Source: Utricularia gibba (taxonomy: Eukaryota > Streptophyta > Magnoliopsida > Lamiales > Lentibulariaceae). From it: a DNA stretch of 64,000 bases. Below are positions 11,299 to 33,587 of this stretch, one piece after another (within the stretch, counting starts at the first letter, position 1; each line of letters begins with the position of its first letter). The notes below the pieces were generated by a model that saw only the letters and a list, made by a program, of their open reading frames with translations, was not told the origin of the DNA and ran no database searches. Location of the stretch: positions 2,976,001 to 3,040,000 of the forward strand of contig CM007989.1 of NCBI GenBank assembly GCA_002189035.1. Direction: 5' to 3'. The position numbers and the translations under genes are program-made.

Positions 11299-11631
11299 AT
11301 GCCTTTTAACAGCGGACTAGTGGCGGCAACGGCGATTGTTTCGGCGGACATATGGCAGCGGTTGGCGTGTCAGCCGGAGCGATTCTCCGGCCACCAGCTT
11401 CTCGATCTGCTCATCTGCATCCCTCTTAGGCAGCTACGCCGCTTTCTCAACTATCTATGGATCTACCTCTGCGTTACTCCCTCTCGGCCCTATTACACCA
11501 CCAGCGACATCGACGATTCCGATGATGAAGATTCCATCGATACCGTTGTCAGATGCGGCGGCGCCTCCTCATCCTCTTCCAACGCGTATCACCGCAGCCG
11601 CGAAATCGCCTATTCTTCCCAATCGGATTAG
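11299..11631 (+). CDS. Small hypothetical protein (110 aa)
   Basis: Single uninterrupted ORF. A TATA-like box lies about 55 bp upstream, and the start codon follows an A-rich leader. The first 60 residues are hydrophobic and ordered-looking (GLVAATAIVSADIWQRLACQ, FSGHQLLDLLICIPLRQLRR, FLNYLWIYLCV), consistent with a membrane-associated or signal-anchor segment. The remainder is acidic and then Ser-rich (DIDDSDDEDS, ASSSSSNAY). I do not recognise the family. It is more protein-like than the surrounding chance ORFs because of the asymmetric domain layout and the promoter-like context, but it could be non-coding. Confidence 0.5.
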   Translation: MPFNSGLVAATAIVSADIWQRLACQPERFSGHQLLDLLICIPLRQLRRFLNYLWIYLCVTPSRPYYTTSDIDDSDDEDSIDTVVRCGGASSSSSNAYHRSREIAYSSQSD

Positions 11632-13415
11632 GTATCTTTTTAGCCACAAAAACTGCGATGTCTGTGTAACTGTTACTGTTGATTAGTCTTTTGGATGCAA
11701 TTTTGGAAAGGATTCCACGAATCGTTTGGGTTGATTCCTGCCTTACCTTTCAGATTCCTTGAAACTAAAACTGAGACCGGAAGTGAAGTTCGTAGTGAAG
11801 CATCCAGCCATTTCTGAGCCCTGACTCGTCTCTGGGTTCGTAAAGTGATCATGTTCAGTTTCGTTTTGCCCTCAGGAGTGAGAGTTTCATCTTTCCTTCC
11901 AGCTTTCAGTTAGTCATGAGTGCGGAAGATTACTACGGGCACATGATCGCCCCTGCGCTTTCGACGGCGGAAGGTGCCGCGGAGCAGGCTCCGGATGACT
12001 GATGAATCGATCACGTGTGCTTTTTACCCTTCATGCTTCTCTTAGTTGCATGCCACGTTATTGATCAATCGCCTCTTTGGTCCTGATCATGCCCGCTCAA
12101 CTTAATTGCAATGGTTGCGATGTATTTCGAATTGGAATGTAATCATGATTATGTTACGATTAAGTGCTGTTTGGTGGTGCTAATTGCATTTGAGTTTCAA
12201 TGAACTCCAAAGCATTTGCAGGTTCCGGCGGTAAGTTGCTTAAATTTAGGGACGGTGCCCCTGCGGAGTGTTCGAGTGGTGGAAAGCGCTACACGTGGCA
12301 GCCAGTCATGAAGTTTCCTGACAAATAAAGGGTCATGATCAGGCCCAGGCCCAGGCCCAGGGACAGGCCCGGCCCAAGTTATTTTGGAAATTCCAGTATA
12401 TTGTAGTAAAAAGAAAAAAAGATGATCACATAGAGGCCAGGGGAAGTGGGCCGACATCATTTCTCACGGTGTGAACTGAAGAGAAGGATCCAAAGGAAAG
12501 CTCAACTCTCCAACTGCTCCAATTGGAAGTCAACAAACGACAAAAGCCATTTGACTTCATTTTTAGAAAAACAAAAGAGGTAAAGGATTGTGGGGCCCAT
12601 GTCAGATCACCAACACCCTCGGTTGTAGGTAGGGTTAACTTGCTTCTACTGCTATTTGTCTTTGTAGTAACTTCTGTGAACTCACGTCATCAGAGCCATC
12701 TTGATGTGTTGATCTCGCTTTCTACTACAGAAGAAAAGAAAACTTTCTGCTATATTTGGGTTGTGATGTCCAGTTTGTTACGTGGTTTCACTACTAGAGG
12801 AAACTCATTTTCATCTAGATTAACGTGTGCAATAACACCGGTGAAAATATGGGAGACATTTGTCTGTGCTCAATTTTTATGGCGGTTGCCTTCTCCAGGG
12901 TCTAGACTCTAGCTCGGGCAGCCTCATCGAGGAAAGATGGAGATGTGCATTGTTAGAATATATATTTTATTGTTAAGAAGCCGCAATCAAACAGGAAGCC
13001 GAATTTAAAATTCCTGAAAGTATACTTGGTAAAATGATGCTGAAGGCGTCTATCCAGTACGATTGACTTCTCCACTTTGAAGATTTCGACAGTTCTGGAT
13101 TGAGAAGTGAGAAGGGAATCTGCGGGAACTTCTGAGCTGATTTGTGGAGTTGTAAAGGTGAAATCTTGGTTGTTTGAAAAACCAGACAGTTTTTCATGGG
13201 ATGAGCTGTTGAGTCTTTTTTCTTTATCTTACGTTGTACTACTCAACTGCTGGTTGGGAAAGCGTCTATTCTTTGGGTGGAGTTAGTTGGGTGGCAAAAC
13301 TTTGACATTTCTTGTGCTCTGTTCTGGGTCATTAATGGCGTACTTTTATCTTGTTTTTTTTTCCTCTCTCGTAAATTATTGGTTTGCTTGACGCAGGAAT
13401 CGGGTGTCGTTAGAG
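11632..13415. other. Long intergenic region upstream of the receptor kinase
   Basis: About 1.8 kb. It holds a 28-codon ORF at 11916-12002, a tandem GGCCCA block at 12341-12376, and a 129-codon ORF at 12523-12912 that lacks any motif. The 5' UTR of the receptor kinase probably begins near 13200-13400. Nothing else is assignable. Confidence 0.4.
12341..12376. repeat. Tandem GGCCCA hexamers
   Basis: Three perfect AGGCCC/CAGGCCC steps followed by GGACAGGCCCGGCCCA. GGCCCA/TGGGCC is the core of plant site II (TCP-binding) elements, but tandem copies this far from any start codon may be a simple repeat only. Confidence 0.6.
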
Positions 13416-18602
<5,187 letters not shown>

Positions 18603-18902
18603 AGAACAGCAGGTGAGGACTGAGGGAGGGAGTTTTCCCAACAGTTAAGGATGGAGATCTTGTACAGGTTAGGCCTCACATGAGCTTCATGTATGAGTCG
18701 CTTATAGTGCTAGTTCTAAGAGGAAAATCGGGTTTACAAATAGCTTTACTGTGTAAGATTATATCAACTTTTGACTATAACCCATTGCATACAAAAGGAA
18801 CTGCAAAGTTCAGTTCATTCCCAAATGAAGAATGGTTACATGCTCAAGATCATATACTTGAAAATAGGAAATAACTGCTGATAACCAAATGACTGCATTC
18901 AT

Positions 18903-20565
18903 TTATTCATTCTTTGGGGTGTAGCCTGATCTTCTCAAGGTTTTCACAATTCCTCTAGCGATCTTCCAAAACCAGAAAATATTCATCATAAAAAGCAGTG
19001 ATGGCACAGTTATCAAGCTATAGAACCCCAGTGGAAACACTTTTCTGGCCTGAAATGAGTGGCATCTGTGCTTTTAGTTCCTTAGCTTATACTGCTACTA
19101 CTGAAAGAAGATGAGAACTCGCAAACCTCATTGAAGTGGATATACAAATGGTAGAAAAAGTAGACCATCATGATGATCCTTGCCCCCTGCGTGTGAATGC
19201 ACACCAGATCTTAAACTTATGAGAGCAAAACAGTTGAAGAAACACAACTTCTCTGAGAGAAGATTGAATGAGTATACCAGCCATCCGAAGAACAATGCCA
19301 CCCCATTTATTATGTAGAGTTTTGAGTTTTTCAGTCCACATACATCTAGATACCTGAATGTCTCGAGGACAAGAAGATGGGAAATGGTACTGATAAATGA
19401 AACTTGAATCTTGTGTAAATATAACTTCTAGTTGAGATTCATGAGCTTACCATCGAAGGTTAACAAACGGAGTCGTGAATTCGGTTAGCAGAACCATCAA
19501 TATGTAGAACTGAGCTTCACCACTCACTAAGGTCATCAAGAGTGAATACAGGGACAAGCCATGATGAAATAACTAGTGGCATACATAAGCTGATATTGGT
19601 TTGATGTTTTATGCAGAGATATGCATATCATAAATGAAGCAATCAACCACAGAACTTACATACTCCACCCCACCCAAAGCTGGATATTGATACAAAATCA
19701 TTGCCAGGTCAGTTAGAAAGTAACCAACAGAAACCTGCATCATATATATAAGGAAAAGGGGATTAAATGAAAAGTATGTCAAAGAAGAACAATGTGTTGC
19801 ATCTCGGCAGTAGAATGAGCTGATCCTGTTTCATGATGGAGTGCAAAGTATGCTGACATACCCCCAAAACAGCATCGGATAAAACTGAGGATCTATAAAT
19901 AAGCAATATGTAGTGATCATCCGCAAAAACATCTGATACAAGAAACAGATACAAAACAGAGGCAGACACTGCTATGGCATGGAAAGTAGAGAAACCCCTG
20001 CAAAAATCAAGATACAAAAACTGCTATAGCATGGAAATTTAGAAAACCAGAGAATTCGAAATTGACAGGATAAAAAAAAAGGTCACCTGTTGTTCCATTC
20101 AAGTTTCTCTTTGTCGTTAAGCTTGTTGTACCGCTTAACAAATGAAGTACTAATAGCTCGAGTAAGGTCAAAAACCTAAGATACAAGGGAGTAATCCTAT
20201 TCTATTAACAAGGATACAAAGAGCCAAGTGGTAAATCTAAATGATATTGAGCTACATGAATAGGACAAAGCCAATGAAGGTATCATGAACTATTTACTTT
20301 TCTTGTCATCAAAGCATCTATCTATGATATTATGTCATATAGTGAAATCTTGCTTTCAAGATCAAAAAAACACATGATCTGTCTAAGCTATGCGCCAAGG
20401 AGTAAAATTTTGAACTTCCAGGGCAAATAAACCAAGCAGAAAAACATAGTTGGCCATCAGAAAGAGGACAACACATACAATTTTGCACATCAACACGCCA
20501 GCAAAAACAGAAGAGAGCCAACGCAGTTCCTTCTTAGATGTAGCACGGCCCATAACCCCATTCAT
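18903..20565 (-). CDS. TLC-domain (TRAM/LAG1/CLN8) membrane protein
   Basis: Eight exons (20565-20479, 20175-20087, 19997-19862, 19734-19660, 19572-19451, 19353-19278, 19186-19127, 19049-18903) give 263 aa with all phases closing. The protein resembles the plant TLCD4/TMEM56-like proteins (At1g31300 type): YNKLNDKEKLEWNNRGFSTF, then FHAIAVSASVLYLFLVSD, VGYFLTDLAMILYQYP, HHGLSLYSLLMTLVSG, the conserved LLTEFTTPFVNLRWYL, NGVALFFGWL, and a final hydrophobic helix (LLFMMNIFWFWKIARG) before a basic tail. About six membrane segments are evident. TLC domains occur in ceramide synthases and lipid-sensing or lipid-transport proteins. The ceramide-synthase His-His signature HHxxxD is not seen, so I do not call it a ceramide synthase. 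It converges on the receptor kinase, with 300 bp between the stops. Confidence 0.88.
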
Positions 20566-21419
20566 CTTTTCACCCCTGTAAACAGACAAGCAATACAAAA
20601 AGAATCAAGCGAATGAACAATCGTTCTGGGCCATTCACAAAACACCAGTTGTGAATGAAACACGCAAAACAAGCAACTTTCAGAATTATAAAAAAAAAAA
20701 AAACCAGAATAAAAGCTCACTTGCAGAAATTTAGCCCAATGTTGGTAGCTGTGGAAATAGAATCAAAGCAAGCACAGCACCATTAGTTCAGCACAGTGCT
20801 CAGAAGATTCTAGAATTCAGAAGGGGGCAGGTGAAACAGCATCCCTTTGGGGCCCAAAGGAAGAAGAAAGTTGGGTTTTGGTTCGTTGTTCACAACCCAC
20901 ATTTCCATAACTTCTTTCATTTAATCTGACAAACGCTTTCATTGGAAATGACGAACTCTAACCTAAAGAACAAGGCAACCGTCGTCACTTTTACCATTAT
21001 TTTATTCCAAACCAAGTACAGTCCAAGCAGTCCTATTCTTATCTTGGTCAAAGATGCTATGAAAGCCTTTCAGGCCTCTCATTTTCCATTATCTTGTTCC
21101 AAGCCATAACAATCACAACGTGAGTTTTTAAATCGAGCATTTGCCATCTCATTTTCCATTCTGATCAGAAGAAGTTCACCAATCTAGTGTTTTAGCTTAT
21201 TTGCAATAACCACTCATTACAACTGAATGTTAAGAGGTTAAAAATTCCACTGATCCTACTAAGTTGCCACCGGGTAGTGAGAAGATCAGCCATGTGCAAT
21301 AACTGCGTAGGATGCTTCTTTTTTTGTTTTTCACTTTGCTTCCTGTGGGTTATATAGTCAACTAGATCTCATATTTCACAATGATACAAAGCTTCTGGCA
21401 TCAAAAGTGGGAGCAATGC
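20566..21419. other. TLC gene promoter and UBP5 3' flank
   Basis: About 850 bp including an A12 tract near 20691-20703. There is no supported ORF. The TLC 5' UTR may contain an intron. Confidence 0.4.
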
Positions 21420-26173
<4,754 letters not shown>

Positions 26174-27768
26174 TTTCTTACCCCACTTCCTTCAACCAAA
26201 TTTCAGGAGAATCGAACGGGAAAAACACGAAGACCCAACAAACAAATCTCGCTAGTGAATCGACCAGGGACTTGGATGAGTGACTTTCCTAGGATGTTGA
26301 CGACAGAAGGGGTTTTCTTGGTGGCAACTCTGTAGTCTGTACTCATTTCTCTGGAAATGGCTTCAAAAATGTCTTTTTGAATTTATTTTGATTTCGTAAT
26401 TAAAAAATGATTAAAATAACTATTTTCCCCTAAATCCAAAATTATAATATTTATACAAAAATAAGAAGCTTCACCAATGAAAGCCCACTTCATGTACTTT
26501 AAGGTGACGCAGGCCCATGGAATTCTCAGCCCAAACGAGCCCTTCTTTTCGTTTATGGGTAGGCCCACTACCCTATTGAAGTCCAAGCCTAAGGCACACG
26601 AGCCGCCCAGCTGGCATCGTGCGTTCGTTTTCCGTGCCCTAAAAAAATGTCACTCGGAGATATTTTTCCTCGTCGGAAGGAGAGATTTTTCCCCACGTGC
26701 AAGGATCCATGACATGTTTCTGTGTGCCTATCCCCTGTCACGTGCAGAACCGTGAATATCTGTTTGTTCCAGGTATACTTACCAAAGTATGTCAACATTA
26801 ATTTTTTTATCTATTCTATGATTAATTTATCCTACGTGTTGCATGCTTTTGGTTTAACTTTCAAATTTTTGAATTACCAAAAGTTTATATCTTTTGTCTT
26901 TGCGTGTTTTAATTATACTTATCAAATAGACACGCGCATCAATCTAACACATGCATTACAATTTACAATCAATCAAGAATAACAACACGTGATGATATAT
27001 TATGGTGCGATCATCCTCCCATAGGTGGGTGTTGAGTCACGTCTACAAGAACTATAAACCATCACCGACACGTGCTGCCCGACAGGGTAAACTTCCTTAA
27101 TACTTTCTACCTAATTCTAATTATCTATCAAAAAGTAACAGAAAATGTCCAATTTTTTTCATCATAAACTTTAAATTCTCTCTAAACCTTAAAAGCCGAT
27201 TGGGAATCCATTTTAATTGTAAGAACTACAAGCAAAAATGCAACCATTTTATAACTGAATTATGTGCAAGAACAGTGTCCTTTTTTTTGTTTTTGTTCTG
27301 AGTTCGGAGATGTGGCGTGCCACCCACTGCCCATGGCTCTGTACCAACTCAACCGACCGTCAGTTCCGGGTATGGGCCCCCCCCCCCCCCCCACATGATA
27401 GAATAGAGGAAGAGAAAATAGGCCATCTTGCTTTGTGTGGAATATTCAAGTTTTAATGCCGAGACACGTCATTAAACTTAATATTTTAATAATATTCATT
27501 AGATGATCAAGGAAACATGTATTAATGTGCGGCATCGGTGCTTAGGAGCGGAGGGAGTCGTCTCTCTCACAAGTGATAGGTGGCGGTGCTTGGCTCCGTC
27601 GAAGCAAACGCTGCTAAGAGTGCCACCGGAGTTCTCTTTTTCCGGGGGTGGTTCTTCCTCCCGTTTCTGATTGGAGAAATGGTTGCCAGTTTTCAGTGAT
27701 TGTTTTATAGAGGTTTCCCTTGTCCCTGCTGCGTTTTCGCGTCAGATTCTGTTTCTTCATCTGTAAAG
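26174..27768. other. Divergent intergenic region, UBP5 / TPR protein
   Basis: About 1.6 kb between two divergent starts. Several GGCCCA/AGCCCA site-II-like motifs lie at 26483-26600, and a 16-base C run is at 27377-27392. The stretch 26750-27250 is AT-rich. No supported gene. Confidence 0.45.
27377..27392. repeat. Homopolymer C(16)
   Basis: Sixteen consecutive C on the plus strand preceded by GGG. It can form G-quadruplex/i-motif structures, and its length is unreliable in most sequencing. Confidence 0.9.
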
Positions 27769-29134
27769 ATGGGATTTCAAGCGGCTGCAACAACTTCACT
27801 GCACTTCTCTAGTCCAGCGTGGTTTCCCAACTTACCCGCCTACTCTTCTCGAACATTCGCAACAGCCGTCTACTCGCCGTCGGCACGGCGGCGCCTCACT
27901 CATCGGTATCAATTTTGGGCAGAGTGGACACCGAAATCCCGATCCCGACCCATCAGAAGGGCATTGCGTGCAAGCTTTGATCCATTTTCTGATGAGCTGG
28001 GGGATGAATTGCCAGATGGCATTGTAGCGACATCTATTGTTTCATGTCAGAAGAAGTGGCATCCAGGTTTTATGCAAGCAGGGGAGACGGCCTACTGTTC
28101 AGTGAAGGAGGCGTTTACATCAACTGTTTTCATAATCCTTGAGCTCCACTCCTTCGCTCTGCAGATGAGGGAGTTTCTGTACTATGAAGATTTGCAAGGG
28201 ATTTTAGCAGTAGTTCAGAAGGAGATCCATGCCTCATTTGTTTGGCTGTTTCAGAAAGTGTTCTCTTGCACTCCAACTCTGATGGTGTATGTCATGATCT
28301 TCCTTGCAAATTACAGTGTTTACTCCATGTCCACTGGTGTTGCGGTAGCTGGGGCGTCACCGGCCCAAGCACAGCAAGCATCCACCATAGAAGATCAGAA
28401 GAAATCAATCCCGAGAACGGAATCATCAAGTGTTGGCAAGTCTACACTGTCATCATCAAATGGTAAGACCATTTCCATAGGAGGAAGCGGTGGTAGTAAA
28501 TACAGGGCGGTGGGTAGTGATCCTGATGAGGGTGATGATAGATTTAACAAATCGAATCGCCGGCGAACAGTTTTTCCGAATGAGAACTCGTCAGGTACTG
28601 GTAAGGCAGAGTCTGTTTCATTCTCTGAAGAAGAGGAGTCAAGAGGTTTTGTGTCTTCTGCAAACAACGAAATCAAAGCGACGGGTTTTTCAGGGGATCA
28701 TTTCAGGACTGAGATGCAATACCACATGGAAATGGCTCAAGAGCCTAATAATTCACTTCTCCTGGCGAACTTTGCTCAGTTTCTGTACCTAGTTGCCAAG
28801 GATCTCGACAGGTACCAACCATCTCCTATTCTGTGCATTCAGAGGAGATTGCCCTGCCCTGTATTGGGAATGAAGTGATCCTGATGCTTCTCCTTGCTAT
28901 TGTCACAGAGCAGAAGAGTATTTCAAGAGAGCCACAAAGATTGAACCCAAGGACGCAGAAGCATTGAACAAGTACGCCCACTTCTTATGGGAAGCGAAGA
29001 ATGATCTCTGGGCGGCTGAGGAGACATTCTTGGAAGCCATCGAGACGGAACCAGAGAACCCGTTTTATCCGGCAGAGTACGCCCATTTTCTGTGGACTAC
29101 TGGCGGAGAAGACACTTGCTTCCCCCTGAGTTGA
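27769..29134 (+). CDS. Chloroplast-targeted TPR-like protein
   Basis: Two exons (27769-28811, 28909-29134) give 422 aa. The first 70 residues are rich in Ser, Ala and Arg with almost no acidic residues (MGFQAAATTSLHFSSPAW onward), a good plastid transit peptide. A hydrophobic segment (CTPTLMVYVMIFLANYSVYS) follows near residue 170, then a long acidic and Ser-rich linker. The C-terminal part has TPR-like helices: YHMEMAQEPNNSLLLANFAQ, AEEYFKRATKIEPKDAEALN, KYAHFLWEAKNDLWAAEETF and YAHFLWTTGGEDTCFPLS. I associate this layout with plant TPR proteins of the At1g07280/At2g29670 type, whose role I do not know. An in-frame Met at 27700 would add 23 residues; the Met at 27769 fits a transit peptide better. 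Confidence 0.82.
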
Positions 29135-30739
29135 ACAGCAGATGTACAAACAACAAACCTGCCAAGTAGCTATCACAGACGAGTGATTCCATAGGAGGGA
29201 AGCAACTACTTCTTCTTCCTGCTGACATTTCCTGATTGAGCTTGGAGCTTTCTTCCCCTGGATGCTCTGGTTCTGCAGGCCATCAGCGGCGAGGCTAGTT
29301 CACCAAGGTTCATGTTAGCACCTGCTGTCTACGTATTCCTACTACTGAGTTATGCAGATGTACAGCAAACGCAAGCGTTCAATATTACAGAACAAACGTG
29401 CTACTCTACACCAAGAGCAAAATCAGCGGTTTTATCAAGCGGCAGTAGTAATAGGGATAAAAGCACCACCTGAAGCCGAAGCCTCGTTTCTTATAATATA
29501 ACTTATTATAACTTAAAAAAATCGAATGATTTATCCCAAATCTATATTTTTAGACAAAATTAACTGTTAACTTTGTAATAAAGGGACTTTGAATCGAATT
29601 TATTGAAGGAATTTTGTTCAATGCTTATAGATTCAAATCTTTGTTCATTTAGGACTTGTTTTATTTTTATAATTTTTGGAGTATTTTTTTTTGAAATTCT
29701 AATTTTTAAAATCTCTAGTAAAAATATATTCATATTATAATATTAGATTATACAATAACTTAACATATTAAACTTTATAATATATATATATTATTTTAAC
29801 ATATTGAATTTTATATTATCTCATAAAACCGTTTTATAATTTAATATAATATAATTTCAAAGATAATTTTATTTTGTATAATTTAATATACAATTTCAAA
29901 TTATAGATCAAATTTTTAACATACCATTAGAAATTTCAAATTCTGATTCAAAATTAATTTTAAAAATATCAAATTTATTGAATTTTAATCTTACTGATTA
30001 AATAAAAGAATAATTAATAAATATCCTTATTTATTTTATATGCATCTTTAAAATAAATTTATAAATTCACATTAAAATTTATATTAATTTAATCTATGAA
30101 ATTCTATAATATATAATTGAATTTATTAAATTTTATAATATAATAATATTTTATTTTTCAAAATAGTTGATTTTATGTATCAAATATTAAAAATAATTAT
30201 ATTTTACATAATATAAAATACATATTAAAAATACACGGTTAACTAGCCCCAAGGATATAGGTAATCCCACTAACCCGCTCACGAGTCCATGACGGCTTCG
30301 TGTAAGAACTGAAAACTACGATCGTCGTTTTAGGGTTGAGGAATCGCATCCATAGTATCCAACGGTCCAAAATCAAACCTCTGAGCTTCCTCTGCACCGC
30401 ATCTTTGAAATTCGGGGTTTCGTGGCTCGCTTAACGACACCTACAATTATTGTTCCATCACCAACTTTCCCGTTGCGGGTTTTGATTATCGAAGGCCCTT
30501 TTCGATTTTCGTATCTCGGCTGGGTCAATTGGGTTTCGTTCTGTTTCTGCTTCCCGTTCTGGGTTTATGATTTCGCCTCGTTCCCTGATTGTTTCAACAT
30601 ATTTACATGATCGTGGCAGCATATCGAGGAAGGTGTTGTCTGGTAGAAAAAAAAGGAAGAAACTTTGGTTGCTTTGATCTCTAGAAGCTGTGTTGTATAC
30701 AATCACTTAAGCTGATTATTAACCTGTTTTATTAGGAAG
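29135..30739. other. AT-rich intergenic block
   Basis: About 1.6 kb. From roughly 29490 to 30235 the sequence is almost entirely A and T with many short TATAAT/TTTAAA words and no ORF. From 30300 it returns to normal composition, probably the promoter and 5' UTR of the next gene; a possible UTR intron ends just before the start at 30740. Confidence 0.55.
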
Positions 30740-33587
30740 ATGAAGCAATCCAATAAGAGGAAGAGATTGAGGGGCTCTAAGAAGGGGGTTGCTTCTAAAT
30801 GTATAGCCCCAGTGGAACAAAAGGTTCCAAGCAATTTTTTAGAGGCGTTTGGCTCAGTTTCCCTGGATGAGGTTGTTTTGAATAGTGGTGATACATGTAG
30901 GAATCCGTATAAGTCTGCGGAAGAACGTAGTACAGTTTCGTTTCTGGAGGATCAGAGTACTACATGCTCGAGTTCTAGTGGCAATTTTGATTTCAGTTCG
31001 AGTTCTAGTCGGAAGTCAGGTTCTAATGCAACTGAGGCTGCAATTGACACGAGTGATTTCCTTCACGATGAAATTTCGAAGAAAAGTAAGCCGAAAATGA
31101 AGAAAATTGTAGCATCTGCTGGGACGGTGTCATGTATTCTGGGTAAAGATTACGTGAGATCTGTCCCTAAGAAGTGTCCATTGAAGATGAAGAATGAAGA
31201 TAATTTCACCAGGCAGGAAGCAGAGGAGTTCTTGTATTCAGTGCTTGGAGATGATACTCTCTTAAGCTTTGCGTTAGTTAGTGATGTATTCTGTAAGTTT
31301 CTGCCTTCCTCTGCAATTTTTGTGGGAGGTCATTTTGTCATCCTCTTATACATTACTCTCTACACCATTTATGTTGATCTGGTCATTTTCAAAACTGATT
31401 TGCAGCATTAAACTATGATTGGCATTTTCATTTTCATTTTCATCATCATAACATTGACACGCTTATTCTGATATTGCGCATGTTGATGTGTATATGGAAG
31501 CTGGATTATTTTTGACTTCAAATCTATTTCACGTCTACAGGTCAATGTGGGTATAATCTAGATAAGGTGAGGGCGGATAATTTCTGTTTATCACTTTCGT
31601 TAAGGACTAAAGTTAGAGGAGGAAAGTGACCTGCAAATGTACTGTTGATTTGCAGAGACTGGAGTTTTGAGTGAACAGTAGTGAAGAAACTTACGCTTAA
31701 TTTTTTTTTTTTCTGAAATGAGCATTTGAAATTTGATGTTGCTACCTTATGGATCTTGAGGTTTGATATTTCAGGCATTAGATGTATTACTTGAACTATC
31801 ATCCTCCTCCAAAAGCGGCCCTGATACTTGCAAGGACTCAACCGGAGCAGAGCTTGCTGACAACTCAAATCTCAATGTATGTTGTAAACTTTTTTTTTCA
31901 CTGATTTAATATAAATAAATTTGTGGCCCAGGATCATTATGTTAAATCTGGTAGCTGAAAACCGGAGGAAAGCACCAAATTGCAGTTATCCATGATTGGA
32001 AATGTACTGTTGGCGTTTTAATGCATCCTAACTTGATTTTTTGACACCATGCGTGTTTTAGTCGTATTGACTTAGTCCTGTATTGTAGTGTGTGTATCAT
32101 TTATGTATACTTTTCATGATGATACCTCGCAGCCTGTCGATAAAACATCTGGTTCAAGTTACTATTCATCTGTTGTAGATTTTCAAGGGAATGCTTCGTT
32201 AGTTGGAAACATTTTCAGGTTATACTCATTTTTTTCGTGCTTTGTTCAGGTTGAAGGACGTTAATTCACTTGTTATCTTGCCTTTTCAGCAACTCAACAT
32301 GGCCTGCGTCTGGTGGCAGCCAAACTTCAACCAGTACGGAAAATTCGGAAGAACTCCCCCATAAGCTACTAGAGTCCTTGTTTCATATGCCAACACCCAA
32401 GACTTCTGGACAAGATCCAGATACCATGAACTGGAGAAGTGTGGTGAAGAAAATTAGGTCACTCAGTAAAGGGTTCGAGCCTGTTGACTATGATTCAGAG
32501 AAGCTGAGTCATGGTATAAAAATGTTGTTTTTACAATTTTGTTGCTTATCAGCATGCTATTTCTAACCCAATTCTCATTTAAATTATCAACTTAGCGAAA
32601 GGCAATGAATATCAAATGCTTAGAGATTCTGCAAACCATCACTATGATTCAATGAAATCTTACTATAGGAAGGTATATCTTCTCGGTTGTCTGCTCACTT
32701 GCATAGCCTTCTTAGTGCATACTGTCCTATCATTCAAGATTTATTAATTCTTTGAAGTATGCCTACATGTAGGCAACATCCGCTTTCAGTAATGGGGATA
32801 AGGCTTATGCTGCTTATCTTTCTGAGCAGGTAAACTCAGATGATCTCTGTGCTTCCTTTCATGTGTTGATATACTGGTCGAATTCCTGGACCACTGGTCC
32901 TGTTTCCCATATGTCAAGATTTACACATAATTGCGATACTAACATTGGTTTAATTTCCAAAAGGGGAGAATACAAAAGAAGATGGCCAGGGAGGCTGATG
33001 AAAAGGGTAGCCAGGATATCTTTGCTATTAGGTGTGCTGTTGCGTGTTAGCCTTTCCCGGACTGCAGTGATGTACACAGTTGCATGACCATCCTTTTTCT
33101 CAAAATACAGGAACAAGAGCATAAGGAATATGATTACAATCGACTTGCACGGGCAGCATGTCAAACAAGCAATGAACCTTCTGAAACTTCACCTCCTCTT
33201 TGGAGCATGTGTGCGATGTAAGACACCCTTTTGACTGATGTAATACTTTTGTGCAGTTTTCTTGGTCTGATGAGTTGAAGCTCTTACATCTGCTTTCTCC
33301 CATGCTCCTCCATCTTTAGCTGTCCGCTCCTTTCGAGTGATCACCGGATGCGGTCCCGGGAAATCAAACCTGAAGAGTTCGGTAAGATCCTTGTTCCCTC
33401 CGGCTGCCATGAACACATAAGAAGTCAGTTGAAGCAAGGTGTTGGTTATCTTTGGCGAGTGCAGGTTATTGATCTACTCAAGAAAGAAGGCATTTCCTGG
33501 TCTGAAGAGAACCCAGGAAGTCTGCTCATACAGCTAGGAAATCAGACGGCCTTCGGCTTCTTAGACTCCGGCAGTGACAGCGAATGA
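30740..33587 (+). CDS. DUF1771 and Smr domain protein (SDE5 / At5g58720-like)
   Basis: Eleven exons (30740-31292, 31541-31566, 31775-31876, 32133-32218, 32290-32513, 32596-32672, 32773-32829, 32964-33031, 33111-33217, 33320-33381, 33465-33587) sum to 494 aa. The N-terminus is Lys/Arg-rich (MKQSNKRKRLRGSKKG), nuclear-localisation-like. A UBA/CUE-like helix (CQCGYNLDKALDVLLELS) sits around residue 190. The DUF1771 helix pair (YQMLRDSANHHYDSMKSYYR, AFSNGDKAYAAYLSEQG) is next, then the Smr domain with IDLHGQHVKQAMNLL and the FRVITGCGPGKSNLK loop, ending WSEENPGSLLIQLG. Smr domains are often RNA or DNA endonucleases. The plant relative SDE5 acts in trans-acting siRNA production. Which of the two plant branches this belongs to I cannot decide. 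The usual TGxGxH motif reads TGCGPGK here, lacking the His. Confidence 0.82.

Noticed and set aside
10644-11320. ORFs on the plus strand and in another minus frame opposite PRA1-H exon 1
   Set aside because: Shadows of a GC-richer coding exon that matches PRA1-H.
12523-12912. 129-codon plus-strand ORF
   Set aside because: No domain, no promoter context and biased composition; treated as chance.
18903-20565. Calling the TLC protein a ceramide synthase
   Set aside because: The Lag1 HHxxxD catalytic motif is not present; sequence fits the TLCD4-like branch.
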